A DNA stretch of 40,392 bases. It comes from SHZI01 sp031395645. GTDB taxonomy: Bacteria; Pseudomonadota; Gammaproteobacteria; Steroidobacterales; GCA-2729495. This document shows, piece after piece, positions 15,783 through 22,855 of this stretch (position 1 is its first letter; each line of letters opens with the position of its first letter). The stretch lies in assembly GCA_031395645.1 (NCBI GenBank), contig JANNJM010000086.1, positions 1 through 40,392 on the forward strand, in the 5' to 3' direction. The notes under the pieces are model-generated. The model saw only the letters and a program-made list of their open reading frames with translations. It ran no database searches and was not told the DNA's origin. The position numbers and the translations under genes were made by a program.

Positions 15783-16685
15783 TCAGACTGGCCTTCGCTG
15801 CAGACTGTCGAGCATTACGGCGATCTCGTCGCCGGGGGCGCGCCTGCGCCGCGTGGCACCCGGCGCCCAGGCCTGACCAAAGACAATCTCCACGGTCGCC
15901 GGTAACAAGCCGGCGGAGTCCCGCCGCATCTCGTAGGCCGCCGTGAGCCGCGACCAGGCCTGCCGACCGGTCAGTCCGGCGCGGCGCCCGGTGCTGGCAT
16001 TCGTGGTGCCGGTAGCCCGCAGGTCGGCAACCAGGCTCCCGAAGCTGCGGTACGTCAACGTGAGTGTGTCCGTGTCCATAACTGGTTCCGCCAGGCCCGC
16101 CCGGACCAGCCCGTCGCCGAGCGCCCGCATTTCCGGGAACGGCAGCACGTGGGGCGCCTGGTCAACAGTCCCCCAGGCCGCCCGCAACTCCTGATAGGAC
16201 GAAGGTCCCGGAGTCGTGAACGTAAACAGGCCCGGATGGCGGAGCACCCGCCGCACCTCCGCGAGCACGGCGTCCAGCCTGGGGCTCCAGTGGATGGCCA
16301 GACTGGAAAACACGAGGTCGATGCTCTGGTCGGCCAGCGGCAGGCGCGCAGCGTCCCCGCAGATCAGTAGCGCGGGCTGGCCTGCAGGAGGCCCAGGCCG
16401 GTCGGCTGCCCGTTGCAACATGGCGGGCGTGAGATCCAGCCCCACCAGTTCCGCATCCGGGAAGCGGGCCGCAAGCGCCGCCAGCGCGCCGCCGGTGCCG
16501 GTACCCAGATCGAGGATGCGCCGCGGCTGCAGCTCAACCCATTGCAGACGCTCGAGAAGCCGCTCGCGCACCTCGGCCTGCAGGCCGTCCGCGCCGTCGT
16601 AGCTGGCAGCAGCCCGGGTAAACGCACGCTGCACCTGCCGCTGATCGATCGCCGGCGCTGCGTCCGGCGTCGGACCCGCGTTCAT
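15783..16685 (-). CDS. bioC: Malonyl-ACP O-methyltransferase BioC
   Basis: A 300-residue SAM-dependent methyltransferase that caps malonyl-ACP so that fatty-acid enzymes can build the pimeloyl chain of biotin. The SAM-binding motif ILDLGTGTGG is at residues 57-66, then VGLDLTPAML and CGDAARLPLADQSIDLVFSSLAIHW; the N-terminal AFTRAAASYD is typical for BioC. The ATG at 16685 overlaps the bioB stop (ATGA), so translation is coupled. It is slightly longer than E. coli BioC (251). The C-terminal arginine-rich tail is not conserved in my memory of the family. Confidence 0.92.
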   Translation of the reverse strand: MNAGPTPDAAPAIDQRQVQRAFTRAAASYDGADGLQAEVRERLLERLQWVELQPRRILDLGTGTGGALAALAARFPDAELVGLDLTPAMLQRAADRPGPPAGQPALLICGDAARLPLADQSIDLVFSSLAIHWSPRLDAVLAEVRRVLRHPGLFTFTTPGPSSYQELRAAWGTVDQAPHVLPFPEMRALGDGLVRAGLAEPVMDTDTLTLTYRSFGSLVADLRATGTTNASTGRRAGLTGRQAWSRLTAAYEMRRDSAGLLPATVEIVFGQAWAPGATRRRRAPGDEIAVMLDSLQRRPV

Positions 16686-17662
16686 GCAGGCGTTGCTTGA
16701 GCCGCCGCCCGGAGGCCCAGCCGGGCCAGTAACGCCAGATCCCGGTCGGTCGCCGGATTTGGCGTGGTCAGCAATTGCTCGCCGTAGAAAATGGAGTTGG
16801 CACCCGCGAAGAAACACAGGGCCTGCAGCTCATCGCTCATGTCGTCGCGTCCTGCGGAGAGCCGGACGCGGGACCTCGGCATGAGGATGCGGGCTACCGC
16901 GATAACGCGGACGAAGGTGAGTGGGTCGACGGCCGCCTGCCTGTCCAGCGGGGTGCCCGCAACCTGGACCAGCTGGTTCACGGGCACGCTTTCCGGATGT
17001 TCCGGCAAGGTGGCGAGGGTGTGCAGCAGCTCGATGCGGTCCTGGTCCGCCTCGCCAAGGCCGATGATGCCGCCGCAACAGACCTTGAGGCCGGCATCCC
17101 GGACGGTCTTCAGCGTGGCCAGCCGGTCGCCGTAGGTCCGGGTGGAAATAACCTGGGGATAAAACGCGGCCGACGTATCCAGGTTGTGGTTGTAGTAGTC
17201 GAGCCCCGCCGCCTGCAGGGCCTCGGCCTGGTCGCGCGTGAGCATGCCGAGCGTGGCGCAGGTCTCGAGCCCGAGTTCCTTCACGGCGCGAACCATCTCA
17301 GTGATCTTGGCCAGCTGACCCGGCTTGGGACTCCGATACGCGGCACCCATGCAGAAGCGCGTGGCGCCCTTGTCCCGGGCGGCGCGGGCGGCCGCCACGA
17401 CCGCAGCCAGCGGCACGAGCGCTTCCGGGGTCAGCCCGGTGTCGAAATGCACACTCTGGGGGCAGTAGCCGCAGTCCTCCGGACAGCCGCCGGTCTTGAT
17501 ACTCATCAATGTGCTGATCTGGACCTCGGCGGGGTCGAAGTTAGCCCGGTGGGTCTGGTGGGCCCTAAAGAGCAGGTCGTGCAAAGGCAAGCCAAACAGG
17601 TCAGCTACTTCGGCGACTTTCCAGTCATTACGGACGGCGGGGGGCGGAATGGCCATTGGCAT
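16682..17662 (-). CDS. bioB: Biotin synthase BioB
   Basis: A 326-residue radical-SAM enzyme inserting sulfur into dethiobiotin. The radical-SAM cluster motif CPEDCGYC gives C60, C64 and C67. Further iron-sulfur ligands are visible as FCMGAAYR (C104), ETCATLG and VCCGGI, with the unusual Arg in LSAGRDD. YYNHNLDTS and YGDRLATL are strongly conserved family segments. It precedes bioC in a coupled pair and is divergent from comF. The start may be Met1 or Met3. Confidence 0.96.
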   Translation of the reverse strand: MPMAIPPPAVRNDWKVAEVADLFGLPLHDLLFRAHQTHRANFDPAEVQISTLMSIKTGGCPEDCGYCPQSVHFDTGLTPEALVPLAAVVAAARAARDKGATRFCMGAAYRSPKPGQLAKITEMVRAVKELGLETCATLGMLTRDQAEALQAAGLDYYNHNLDTSAAFYPQVISTRTYGDRLATLKTVRDAGLKVCCGGIIGLGEADQDRIELLHTLATLPEHPESVPVNQLVQVAGTPLDRQAAVDPLTFVRVIAVARILMPRSRVRLSAGRDDMSDELQALCFFAGANSIFYGEQLLTTPNPATDRDLALLARLGLRAAAQATPA

Positions 17663-17721
17663 GAAAAGACCCTGCTTTTGCGGCGGGACCTGGCCGGTCC
17701 CCGACTGTTATATCGAACCTC

Positions 17722-17750
17722 AGTATCGGAACCGTGCCGGAGGCTGTCAA
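17722..17750 (-). promoter_or_regulatory. Probable sigma70 promoter of bioB-bioC
   Basis: On the minus strand a perfect TTGACA (17750-17745) is followed by a 17-base spacer and GATACT (17727-17722). Transcription would begin near 17715, giving a leader of roughly 50 bases before the bioB ATG at 17662. The -35 hexamer is one half of the palindrome described at 17744-17776. Confidence 0.65.
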
Positions 17751-17776
17751 CTAATGAGCTGGGTTCGGGTTGACCA
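17744..17776. promoter_or_regulatory. Candidate BirA (biotin repressor) operator
   Basis: An inverted repeat TGTCAAC (17745-17751), 17-base spacer, GTTGACC (17769-17775). The published proteobacterial BirA box has half-sites like TTGTAAACC and GGTTTACAA, with TGTCAAC/GTTGACA as GC-rich variants, separated by about 14-16 bases between nine-base halves. The spacing here fits. One half overlaps the bioB -35, and the comF start codon lies between the halves, so binding would repress bioB and could affect comF. Confidence 0.5.
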
Positions 17777-18452
17777 GGTTTTGGACACCCTGTTTGCCCC
17801 CCACTGCCTGCTCTGCGGGCAGACGGAGGCCCGAGCCGGGGCCGTCGCGCCCGTTTGCGCCGGGTGCATGGCCGACCTGCCCTGGCTCACGGACCAATGC
17901 GTCTGCGGCTTGCCCCCGGGATGCCCGGGCGACGTCCGCTCTGCCCTTACATATGAGTACCCGGTGGATCGCCTGATCGCCGCTGCCAAGTTTGGCCGCC
18001 AGGCCCCGGTCGCCCGCGGTCTCGGCCAGCTGCTTGCACTGCGCATGCCCGCGTTGCCGGAACCTCCCGACGCCGTGGTGCCGGTGCCTTTGCACTGGCG
18101 CCGGGAAGCAAGCCGGGGTTTCAATCAGGCGGAGGAAATCGCCCGGGCCGTGTGCGACGCCCGGGGCTGGCCTTTGCGCACCGATCTGTGCCGGCGTATT
18201 CGGGCCACGCCCGAGCAGTCAGGCCTTGGGGCCGCCCCCCGGCGTGACAATCTCCGCGGAGCCTTCGCCCTGCTGAATGTTCGCGGTGCGGGCCGTTGCC
18301 ACCGCGTGCTGCTGATCGATGACGTGCTGACCACGGGCGCCACGGTGTCGGCCCTGGCCGAAGTCTTCCAGGTGGCGGGCGTGCCGGCGATAGCCGTGTG
18401 GACCGTCGCCCGGACTCCGCCGCCGGATCAGGCGACGTTGCGAAACGTGTAG
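17754..18452 (+). CDS. comF: ComF family phosphoribosyltransferase-like protein
   Basis: A 232-residue cytoplasmic protein of the ComF/GntX family, linked to DNA uptake or use of external DNA in several bacteria. An N-terminal zinc-ribbon has Cys at 18, 21, 35 and 38 and a further pair near 49-57. The phosphoribosyltransferase fold is shown by VVPVPLHWRREASRGFNQAE and the PRPP loop IDDVLTTGAT at 187-196. The ATG at 17754 has GGAGG about 10 bases upstream; a longer frame from 17496 runs through bioB and is not credible. The 3' end overlaps ubiA by 25 bases, tail to tail. Confidence 0.92.
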   Translation: MSWVRVDQVLDTLFAPHCLLCGQTEARAGAVAPVCAGCMADLPWLTDQCVCGLPPGCPGDVRSALTYEYPVDRLIAAAKFGRQAPVARGLGQLLALRMPALPEPPDAVVPVPLHWRREASRGFNQAEEIARAVCDARGWPLRTDLCRRIRATPEQSGLGAAPRRDNLRGAFALLNVRGAGRCHRVLLIDDVLTTGATVSALAEVFQVAGVPAIAVWTVARTPPPDQATLRNV

Positions 18453-19339
18453 TCCAGCAGGATCCCGGCAAAGATCGCGGCGCCGAAATGCGTATTGGCC
18501 CGGAACGCCCGCAGGCACGACGCGGCATCCCGCCGCCGGATCACCCACAGCTGCCAGGCCAGCAACAGTGCACCAACCGCCACGCCGGCCTGGTACCAGT
18601 AACCGAGACCGCCGTCCCGCCCCACGAGCACGAGTCCAACAACCAGCACCACCTGCAGCAAAAAGATGATGAAAATGTCTGCGGTGCCAAACAGGATCGC
18701 TGTGGATTTCACGCCGATGCGCACATCCTCATCCCGGTCGGCCATCGCGTACATGGTGTCGTAGATCACGGCCCACACCACCACACAGAGCCACAGCAGC
18801 CAGGCCAGGCGTGGCACGGCCTCGGTTTCGGCGGCGAAGGCCATGGGAATGCCCCAGCCGAACGCGGCCCCGAGCAGAAACTGGGGAGCCGCCAGCCAGC
18901 GCTTGCTGAAGGGGTAGATGACCGTCAACGCCGCGGCGCCGAGCGCGAGCAGCTGCGTGAGCGGATTGAGCAGCATCAACAAGGCGAGTGCCAAGAGGCC
19001 AAGCACGGCGAACAGCGCCAGGGCCTCGGCCGGAGCCACCAGGCCGGCCGCGACCGGACGGTCCCGGGTGCGGGCCACCGAGCCGTCAATGTGCCGGTCG
19101 GCGAAGTCGTTGATCACGCAACCTGCCGAGCGCATCACGATGACGCCGGCCACGAAGACCAGGAAATTGAGCGGCTGGGGGCGGCCCGCGCCGGCAATCC
19201 ACAGACCCCAGAGCGTGGGCCAGAGCAGTAGCCAGGTGCCCACGGGCTTGTCGAGCCGCATGAGCCGCGCGTACTGGCGGGACTGCTCGGCTAACTCACG
19301 GCCGAGACGGGCGAGGCTGTGCGCGGGAGCTGCTGCCAT
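18428..19339 (-). CDS. ubiA: 4-hydroxybenzoate polyprenyltransferase UbiA
   Basis: A 303-residue membrane prenyltransferase attaching the polyprenyl tail in ubiquinone synthesis. Both Asp-rich motifs are present: NDFADRHID near 77-85 and DTMYAMADRDED near 193-204, with LMRLDKPVGTWLLLWPTLW at the N-terminus and seven or more further helices. The reading frame starts 44 bases inside the upstream NTase gene. An ATG at 19261 (MRLDKP), avoiding the overlap, is possible because E. coli UbiA has only 16 residues before this motif. A degraded copy of a ubiA segment lies at 21750-21803. Confidence 0.94.
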   Translation of the reverse strand: MAAAPAHSLARLGRELAEQSRQYARLMRLDKPVGTWLLLWPTLWGLWIAGAGRPQPLNFLVFVAGVIVMRSAGCVINDFADRHIDGSVARTRDRPVAAGLVAPAEALALFAVLGLLALALLMLLNPLTQLLALGAAALTVIYPFSKRWLAAPQFLLGAAFGWGIPMAFAAETEAVPRLAWLLWLCVVVWAVIYDTMYAMADRDEDVRIGVKSTAILFGTADIFIIFLLQVVLVVGLVLVGRDGGLGYWYQAGVAVGALLLAWQLWVIRRRDAASCLRAFRANTHFGAAIFAGILLDYTFRNVA

Positions 19340-20303
19340 GGGTTGAGTTTAGCTGTTCGAACACGGGCTGCAGTACTTCGGGCAAGCTGGCACGGAAGGA
19401 TTCGTCGACCGGAAAGTGCGGCATGCGCTCGTGCACGGCCATCCAGACCAATTCTGCCTGGTGGCGATCCTTGGGTCTCTTCAGTGCATCACGGCCCGGT
19501 TTGTCACTGAGCCAGCACTTGTGTAACGCAAACCATCTTGGGTCGGGCACCAGGAGCGGGGCCGGCCGGGAGTCAAGGCCAGCAACTATCCGGCGGAGCG
19601 GCCGCCCGCGATAGAGCCAGTCCTGCTCCGGCAACGGGATCGGGCGCAGGGGCTCACCGAGAACCGAACCAGCGCGCTCCACGCCGACCAGTAAATCGAT
19701 CTCCCGGGCATCGCGATTGCGGGCCTGAAAGGTGCGCTCCTGATTCACTACGAAGGTGTCGTCGAGCGTGTGCAATGCCTCCCAGAGCACCGGGCCCTCC
19801 GGCGGGTGCTGTGCGACCCATGTCAGGTCAATATCCCGCGTGGCGTGGGCGGGTGCATCAAACGTGCTTGCTGCTTCAAGCTGGTACGCCGCAGTCGCGG
19901 TGGTCCCGACTGCCATGACGACCGGACCGAGCAGTTCACGCAGGTCGAGTTCGCGGAGCAGACTTCCGGCGTAGGAGTCGATCATGGGCAGGCGGAGCGC
20001 CCGATAAACGGCTGCGGCCTCGTCAAGTGTCGGGCTGAGTCGTGCCACGCGGTCGCGCAGCCCGGTCTTGGCTGTCTGGTACTCGGTATAGAGGCGCTCG
20101 GTTTTGGACCCGCGCGGCCCGAGGGACGTGCCATTGCCGCGACGATCACGAATCCGGTAGAGGTACTGCCGACCAGACACGGTCTTCCAGAGGAGACGGT
20201 CGGTGTAGGCAGGCTCGGCACGCGCGAGGGGTAACCAGGCTTCGTAGGCCTCGGCCAGATTGATCGCCGCCCGAAGCTGCTCATCGGAGTATGTCGACAG
20301 CAC
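19296..20303 (-). CDS. GSU2403-family nucleotidyltransferase-fold protein
   Basis: A 335-residue protein of the GSU2403 type (NTP_transf_8-like). The NTase signature is complete: a GTTATAAYQLEA helix near 133-144, TRDIDL with Asp157 and Asp159, and a third acidic residue in EIDLLVG (Asp203). The N-terminal part (RQYLYRIRDRRGNGTSLGPRGSKTERLY) is typical of the family. Related NTases serve as toxins in AbiEii/MenT systems, but no partner antitoxin gene is adjacent. The start is a GTG at 20303, immediately after a 12-base inverted repeat. A toxin or regulatory role is inference. Confidence 0.8.
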   Translation of the reverse strand: MLSTYSDEQLRAAINLAEAYEAWLPLARAEPAYTDRLLWKTVSGRQYLYRIRDRRGNGTSLGPRGSKTERLYTEYQTAKTGLRDRVARLSPTLDEAAAVYRALRLPMIDSYAGSLLRELDLRELLGPVVMAVGTTATAAYQLEAASTFDAPAHATRDIDLTWVAQHPPEGPVLWEALHTLDDTFVVNQERTFQARNRDAREIDLLVGVERAGSVLGEPLRPIPLPEQDWLYRGRPLRRIVAGLDSRPAPLLVPDPRWFALHKCWLSDKPGRDALKRPKDRHQAELVWMAVHERMPHFPVDESFRASLPEVLQPVFEQLNSTHGSSSRAQPRPSRP

Positions 20304-20305
20304 GT

Positions 20306-20346
20306 TTTATCCCGCAAATCACTAAAGATGCAGATTGCAGGATAAA
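20306..20346. promoter_or_regulatory. Inverted repeat abutting the NTase start (operator or mRNA hairpin)
   Basis: TTTATCCCGCAA (20306-20317) and TTGCAGGATAAA (20335-20346) match as an inverted repeat at 11 of 12 positions across a 17-base spacer. The arm nearest the gene includes the GGGA that would serve as ribosome-binding site two bases before the GTG. A bound repressor or folded mRNA would shut off expression. AT-rich sequence at 20347-20361 could hold the promoter. Confidence 0.6.
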
Positions 20347-20569
20347 TGTAATTAATACAATGAGACGCGCCGGCCGGTGCGGGTGGGTGCGGGGCAGCGG
20401 CCCGAGGTGCGGGGCCGCCCCAGGGCGATCTGACTTTGGGCTAGACCAGAACGCCAGACGTGTTCCCGGGAGCAGACCGGTCGGGACGCGCTGCGCCTGA
20501 GAGATTATGCGGTGCAACAGAGTGGTGGGACGGGGGCGATTCAGGCTGCACCTTCTTGCGCTTTTCCCC

Positions 20570-21502
20570 CTACAAAAGGCGAGGTCGCGCGATGGACGGG
20601 TGGAGCGCGCTTTTCGGGAAGCGCCAGGCCAATGGCCGCTGAGGCTGGCAGCGGGCGGACAGCCATTCGGAGATCCGGGTGATCTCGTCGTCCATCAGGT
20701 AAGCCTCGGTGTCCTTCCAGCCAACCAGACTCACGCAATTCTGCTCGTTGGCCAGCAGGAATCGTTCTTCATCCGAGGCGGCAACCCTGCATCCCGGAAC
20801 GATCAGCGTGGGCACGATCTTGATCGGGTGGCCGACGGTGCGGCCAAGTTCCTTCGCGAGGCCGGCGCAGGCCCTCACCACCGGCTGGAGCCCGAACGTG
20901 CCGTGGTCGGGACCGAAGGTCAGGGACCCGCGCGCCAGGCTCACGGTCACGGCGCCGGGTCGGGACGGCAATACCACCTGGACTGCGAAGACGCCGATGG
21001 AGCCGACAACGACGTGGTCAACGACACCGTCTCCGACCGGCACGGCGTGAAACACGCGATGCCCTCTGAGTTGAACCTCATCGAGCCGCTGGGCTACCCC
21101 CCGGTCGGCATCGAGCAACGAGCGCAGACTGCTGCGATATCGAACGAGTTGCACACCCTTGGCAACGGCAAACGCTCCAACCAATCCGACGAGCACGGCG
21201 ATTGTGACCCAGCCCCACGTCGGCTGAGCGGGCCAGCCATCCTGGCGGGCAAACAGCGCAAGGACGCCAAAGCAGATGCCAAAGAGCAACACTGCGGTAC
21301 GGTGCCGCCGCAAACGTCGATCGATGCTGGCGATTTCCAGCACGACGAAGGCAGCCGGCTGGTGATGCAGGCGAGAATCTGCCGCACGTCGTGACCTCGC
21401 GACGAGGAGTACGCCTGAACACATGGTGGACGCCAGCAGATACGCGAGCGCTATCGCCAGGCCGATGGCGGCAAAGGTAATCAGGGAGGACGGAGTGAAC
21501 AT
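20570..21502 (-). CDS. Membrane protein with a degenerate NERD (nuclease-related) domain
   Basis: A 310-residue protein with hydrophobic segments at about 8-35, 66-84 and 93-118, then a cytoplasmic region. GDGVVDHVVVGSIGVFAVQVV has the shape of the NERD strand pair (DHVVV...GVFVIETK), but the catalytic E-x-K is replaced by Q-V-V. The following text (LARGSLTFGPDHGTFGLQPVVRACAGLAKEL, KIVPTLIVPGC) also fits NERD proteins. The likely start is ATG 21502; a longer frame to 21748 runs through a different small gene. Probably nuclease-dead if the family reading is right. Confidence 0.6.
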   Translation of the reverse strand: MFTPSSLITFAAIGLAIALAYLLASTMCSGVLLVARSRRAADSRLHHQPAAFVVLEIASIDRRLRRHRTAVLLFGICFGVLALFARQDGWPAQPTWGWVTIAVLVGLVGAFAVAKGVQLVRYRSSLRSLLDADRGVAQRLDEVQLRGHRVFHAVPVGDGVVDHVVVGSIGVFAVQVVLPSRPGAVTVSLARGSLTFGPDHGTFGLQPVVRACAGLAKELGRTVGHPIKIVPTLIVPGCRVAASDEERFLLANEQNCVSLVGWKDTEAYLMDDEITRISEWLSARCQPQRPLAWRFPKSALHPSIARPRLL

Positions 21503-21573
21503 AGCGCGGGGCCCGCATGCGACGGCGGGAGCAGAGCTTAGGTGCGCCGATGCCAGACCCACCGTGACTGGCA

Positions 21574-21717
21574 TCACACCTTGCTCCGAATGGAGACCGG
21601 GCCATCGATCGCCAGCGGACGCTGGAGCTGGTCCAGCGTTACCAGGGCAACCGTTACTAAAGCGACGAGCAACAGGACGGTGACGGCCACCGTCAGCAGT
21701 ACGCGGCCAACTCTCAT
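21574..21717 (-). CDS. 47-residue single-helix protein, possibly an MltG N-terminal remnant
   Basis: ATG at 21717 opens a frame giving MRVGRVLLTV, a long hydrophobic helix (about 6-27), and LDQLQRPLAIDGPVSIRSKV before TGA. The membrane helix followed by an LxRPL segment resembles the N-terminus of MltG endolytic transglycosylases, whose catalytic domain is absent. It could equally be an independent small membrane protein. It sits between a ubiA fragment and the NERD-like gene, in DNA that looks rearranged. Confidence 0.4.
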   Translation of the reverse strand: MRVGRVLLTVAVTVLLLVALVTVALVTLDQLQRPLAIDGPVSIRSKV

Positions 21718-21749
21718 CGGATTTCGTCGGGAATCGATCCCTCGGCACC

Positions 21750-21803
21750 GGCGGCGCGCATCACGAGGATGCCGGCCACCAAGACCAGGAAATTGAGCAG
21801 CTG
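21750..21803 (-). pseudogene. ubiA: Fragment of a second ubiA gene
   Basis: Read on the minus strand, this stretch encodes QLLNFLVLVAGILVMRAAG, matching QPLNFLVFVAGVIVMRSAG in the intact UbiA (DNA about 19130-19180). About nine of ten bases match over roughly 50 positions, then similarity stops. Differences are partly silent, so the fragment is a diverged duplicate or came from a relative. No start or flanking ubiA sequence remains. Confidence 0.75.
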
Positions 21804-21865
21804 GTGTCGGGATAGATCAGGACGTCAGACGCAGTGACAATGGGCCAAATACACTTGCTCTGGCC

Positions 21866-22264
21866 TCAAACAGTCCAGTCTTCGACCAAAAGCCCCTCGA
21901 CACGCCGGAACGCCCGGACGTTGTGAGTCACGAGCGTCAACTGATATTCGAGGGCTGTGGCGGCGATCAGCAGATCGTAGGGTCCGATGGGCTTGCCGAC
22001 GCGGGCAAGCTTGCTACGCAAGCAGGCTGCGCGTTGTGCTTCCGCACTGCCGAAGGGAATGCTGGGAAGTGCCTCCAGCAACCGACGTGTCAGGTCCTCG
22101 GCTCTCGTTCCCGGGGTCAGGGCAAAACCGAAACGAAGCTCATGCTCGACGAGTACGGAGATGCAGAGGTCGGCAGGCGACGTCGCAAGCAACTTGTTAA
22201 TGAGTATGGGTGAGGTCTGACGGGCCCAGACGCTGACAATATTAGTGTCCAGCAGATAGTCCAT
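21866..22264 (-). CDS. vapC: PIN-domain ribonuclease toxin VapC
   Basis: A 132-residue toxin that would cleave RNA (tRNA or rRNA in studied members). PIN acidic residues are visible: Asp6 in LLDTN, Glu42 in VEHELRFG, Asp97 in GPYDLLIAATAL, and the closing THNVRAF with Asn115. The ATG at 22264 shares its A with the antitoxin stop (TGATG); a longer frame to 22297 adds residues from the antitoxin gene and is not needed. Full length for VapC, so likely active. Confidence 0.92.
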   Translation of the reverse strand: MDYLLDTNIVSVWARQTSPILINKLLATSPADLCISVLVEHELRFGFALTPGTRAEDLTRRLLEALPSIPFGSAEAQRAACLRSKLARVGKPIGPYDLLIAATALEYQLTLVTHNVRAFRRVEGLLVEDWTV

Positions 22265-22533
22265 CAGGCCCTGCGCTTGCCGGCCACGCGCTTGCACATG
22301 CTGGCATTCATCTCGGCGCGGATCGCATCGAAGTCCGGTCCGGTGTCGCCGGTCTCCGGCATCGGATTCTTCATCCAGCTTTCCAGGTCAGCAGGCCAGG
22401 TCTGGCGTGCTTGTCGGGCCAGGTAGAGCTGGACGGCCTCCCGGATGATGCCACTACGACTCGACCGCTGGCTCCGCGCGTACGCGTCAAGCTGCGCGAG
22501 GAGGGGGTCAGGCAAATGGATGCTGAAGTTCAT
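22264..22533 (-). CDS. vapB: Ribbon-helix-helix (CopG-type) antitoxin VapB
   Basis: An 89-residue antitoxin. The N-terminal strand NFSIHLPDPLLAQLDAY and helix pair SSRSGIIREAVQLYL form an RHH DNA-binding fold; the C-terminal half (WPADLESWMKNPMPETGDTGPDFDAIRAEMNASM) should wrap the toxin. It precedes vapC with a one-base overlap and is expected to repress its own promoter together with VapC at repeats 22548-22569. Confidence 0.88.
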   Translation of the reverse strand: MNFSIHLPDPLLAQLDAYARSQRSSRSGIIREAVQLYLARQARQTWPADLESWMKNPMPETGDTGPDFDAIRAEMNASMCKRVAGKRRA

Positions 22534-22547
22534 GTTGACCTCTGACT

Positions 22548-22569
22548 TAACATGTTAGGGCATGTTAGG
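22548..22569. promoter_or_regulatory. VapB operator repeats
   Basis: A perfect 10-base palindrome TAACATGTTA (22548-22557) overlaps two direct copies of CATGTTAGG (22551-22559 and 22561-22569), spaced 10 bases apart, one helical turn. RHH antitoxins bind such closely spaced short repeats. The site lies 15 bases upstream of the vapB ATG, where the promoter should be. Confidence 0.6.
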
Positions 22570-22855
22570 AAGCAACGACCTGCCGTGTCAACCGGAAAAT
22601 CCACGGAAAATCGTCAGATTCGCGAACTGCGCCTCCAGGAGGAATCCATCACGTCGCGCTCCATGCCAGCGCGGCACCACCCACGTGGTCTTCGCGCCGC
22701 ACAGCCAGTGGCGGGCGCAGATCACGCTGGCGACCACGCGACCGTGAATCTCCTATCCGTTCTACTTCAGCGGCATACTGACGCTGTGGTTGGTCGGCGA
22801 TAAAGAAAAGGTCCGATCCCTGCGCGGCACACCATTTTCAAGGCGACGAAAAACA
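22570..22855. other. Non-coding or degraded spacer between vapBC and the SDR gene
   Basis: No gene is supported here. In the frame of the downstream SDR, after a TGA at 22745-22747, the text SYPFYFSGILTLWLVGDKE reads like the end of a membrane protein but has no start. It may be a remnant. A short SDR leader with ACGAAAAACA lies before the ATG at 22856. Confidence 0.4.

Noticed and set aside
20347..20569. Possible antitoxin gene upstream of the NTase
   Set aside because: Frames on both strands are short, Arg/Gly-rich and without any HTH or RHH pattern; no start with a ribosome-binding site.
22600..22760. Possible transposase remnant upstream of the SDR (HVVFAPHSQW in one frame)
   Set aside because: The resemblance to IS91-type HVVFTLP segments is only a few residues long and nothing flanking supports it.
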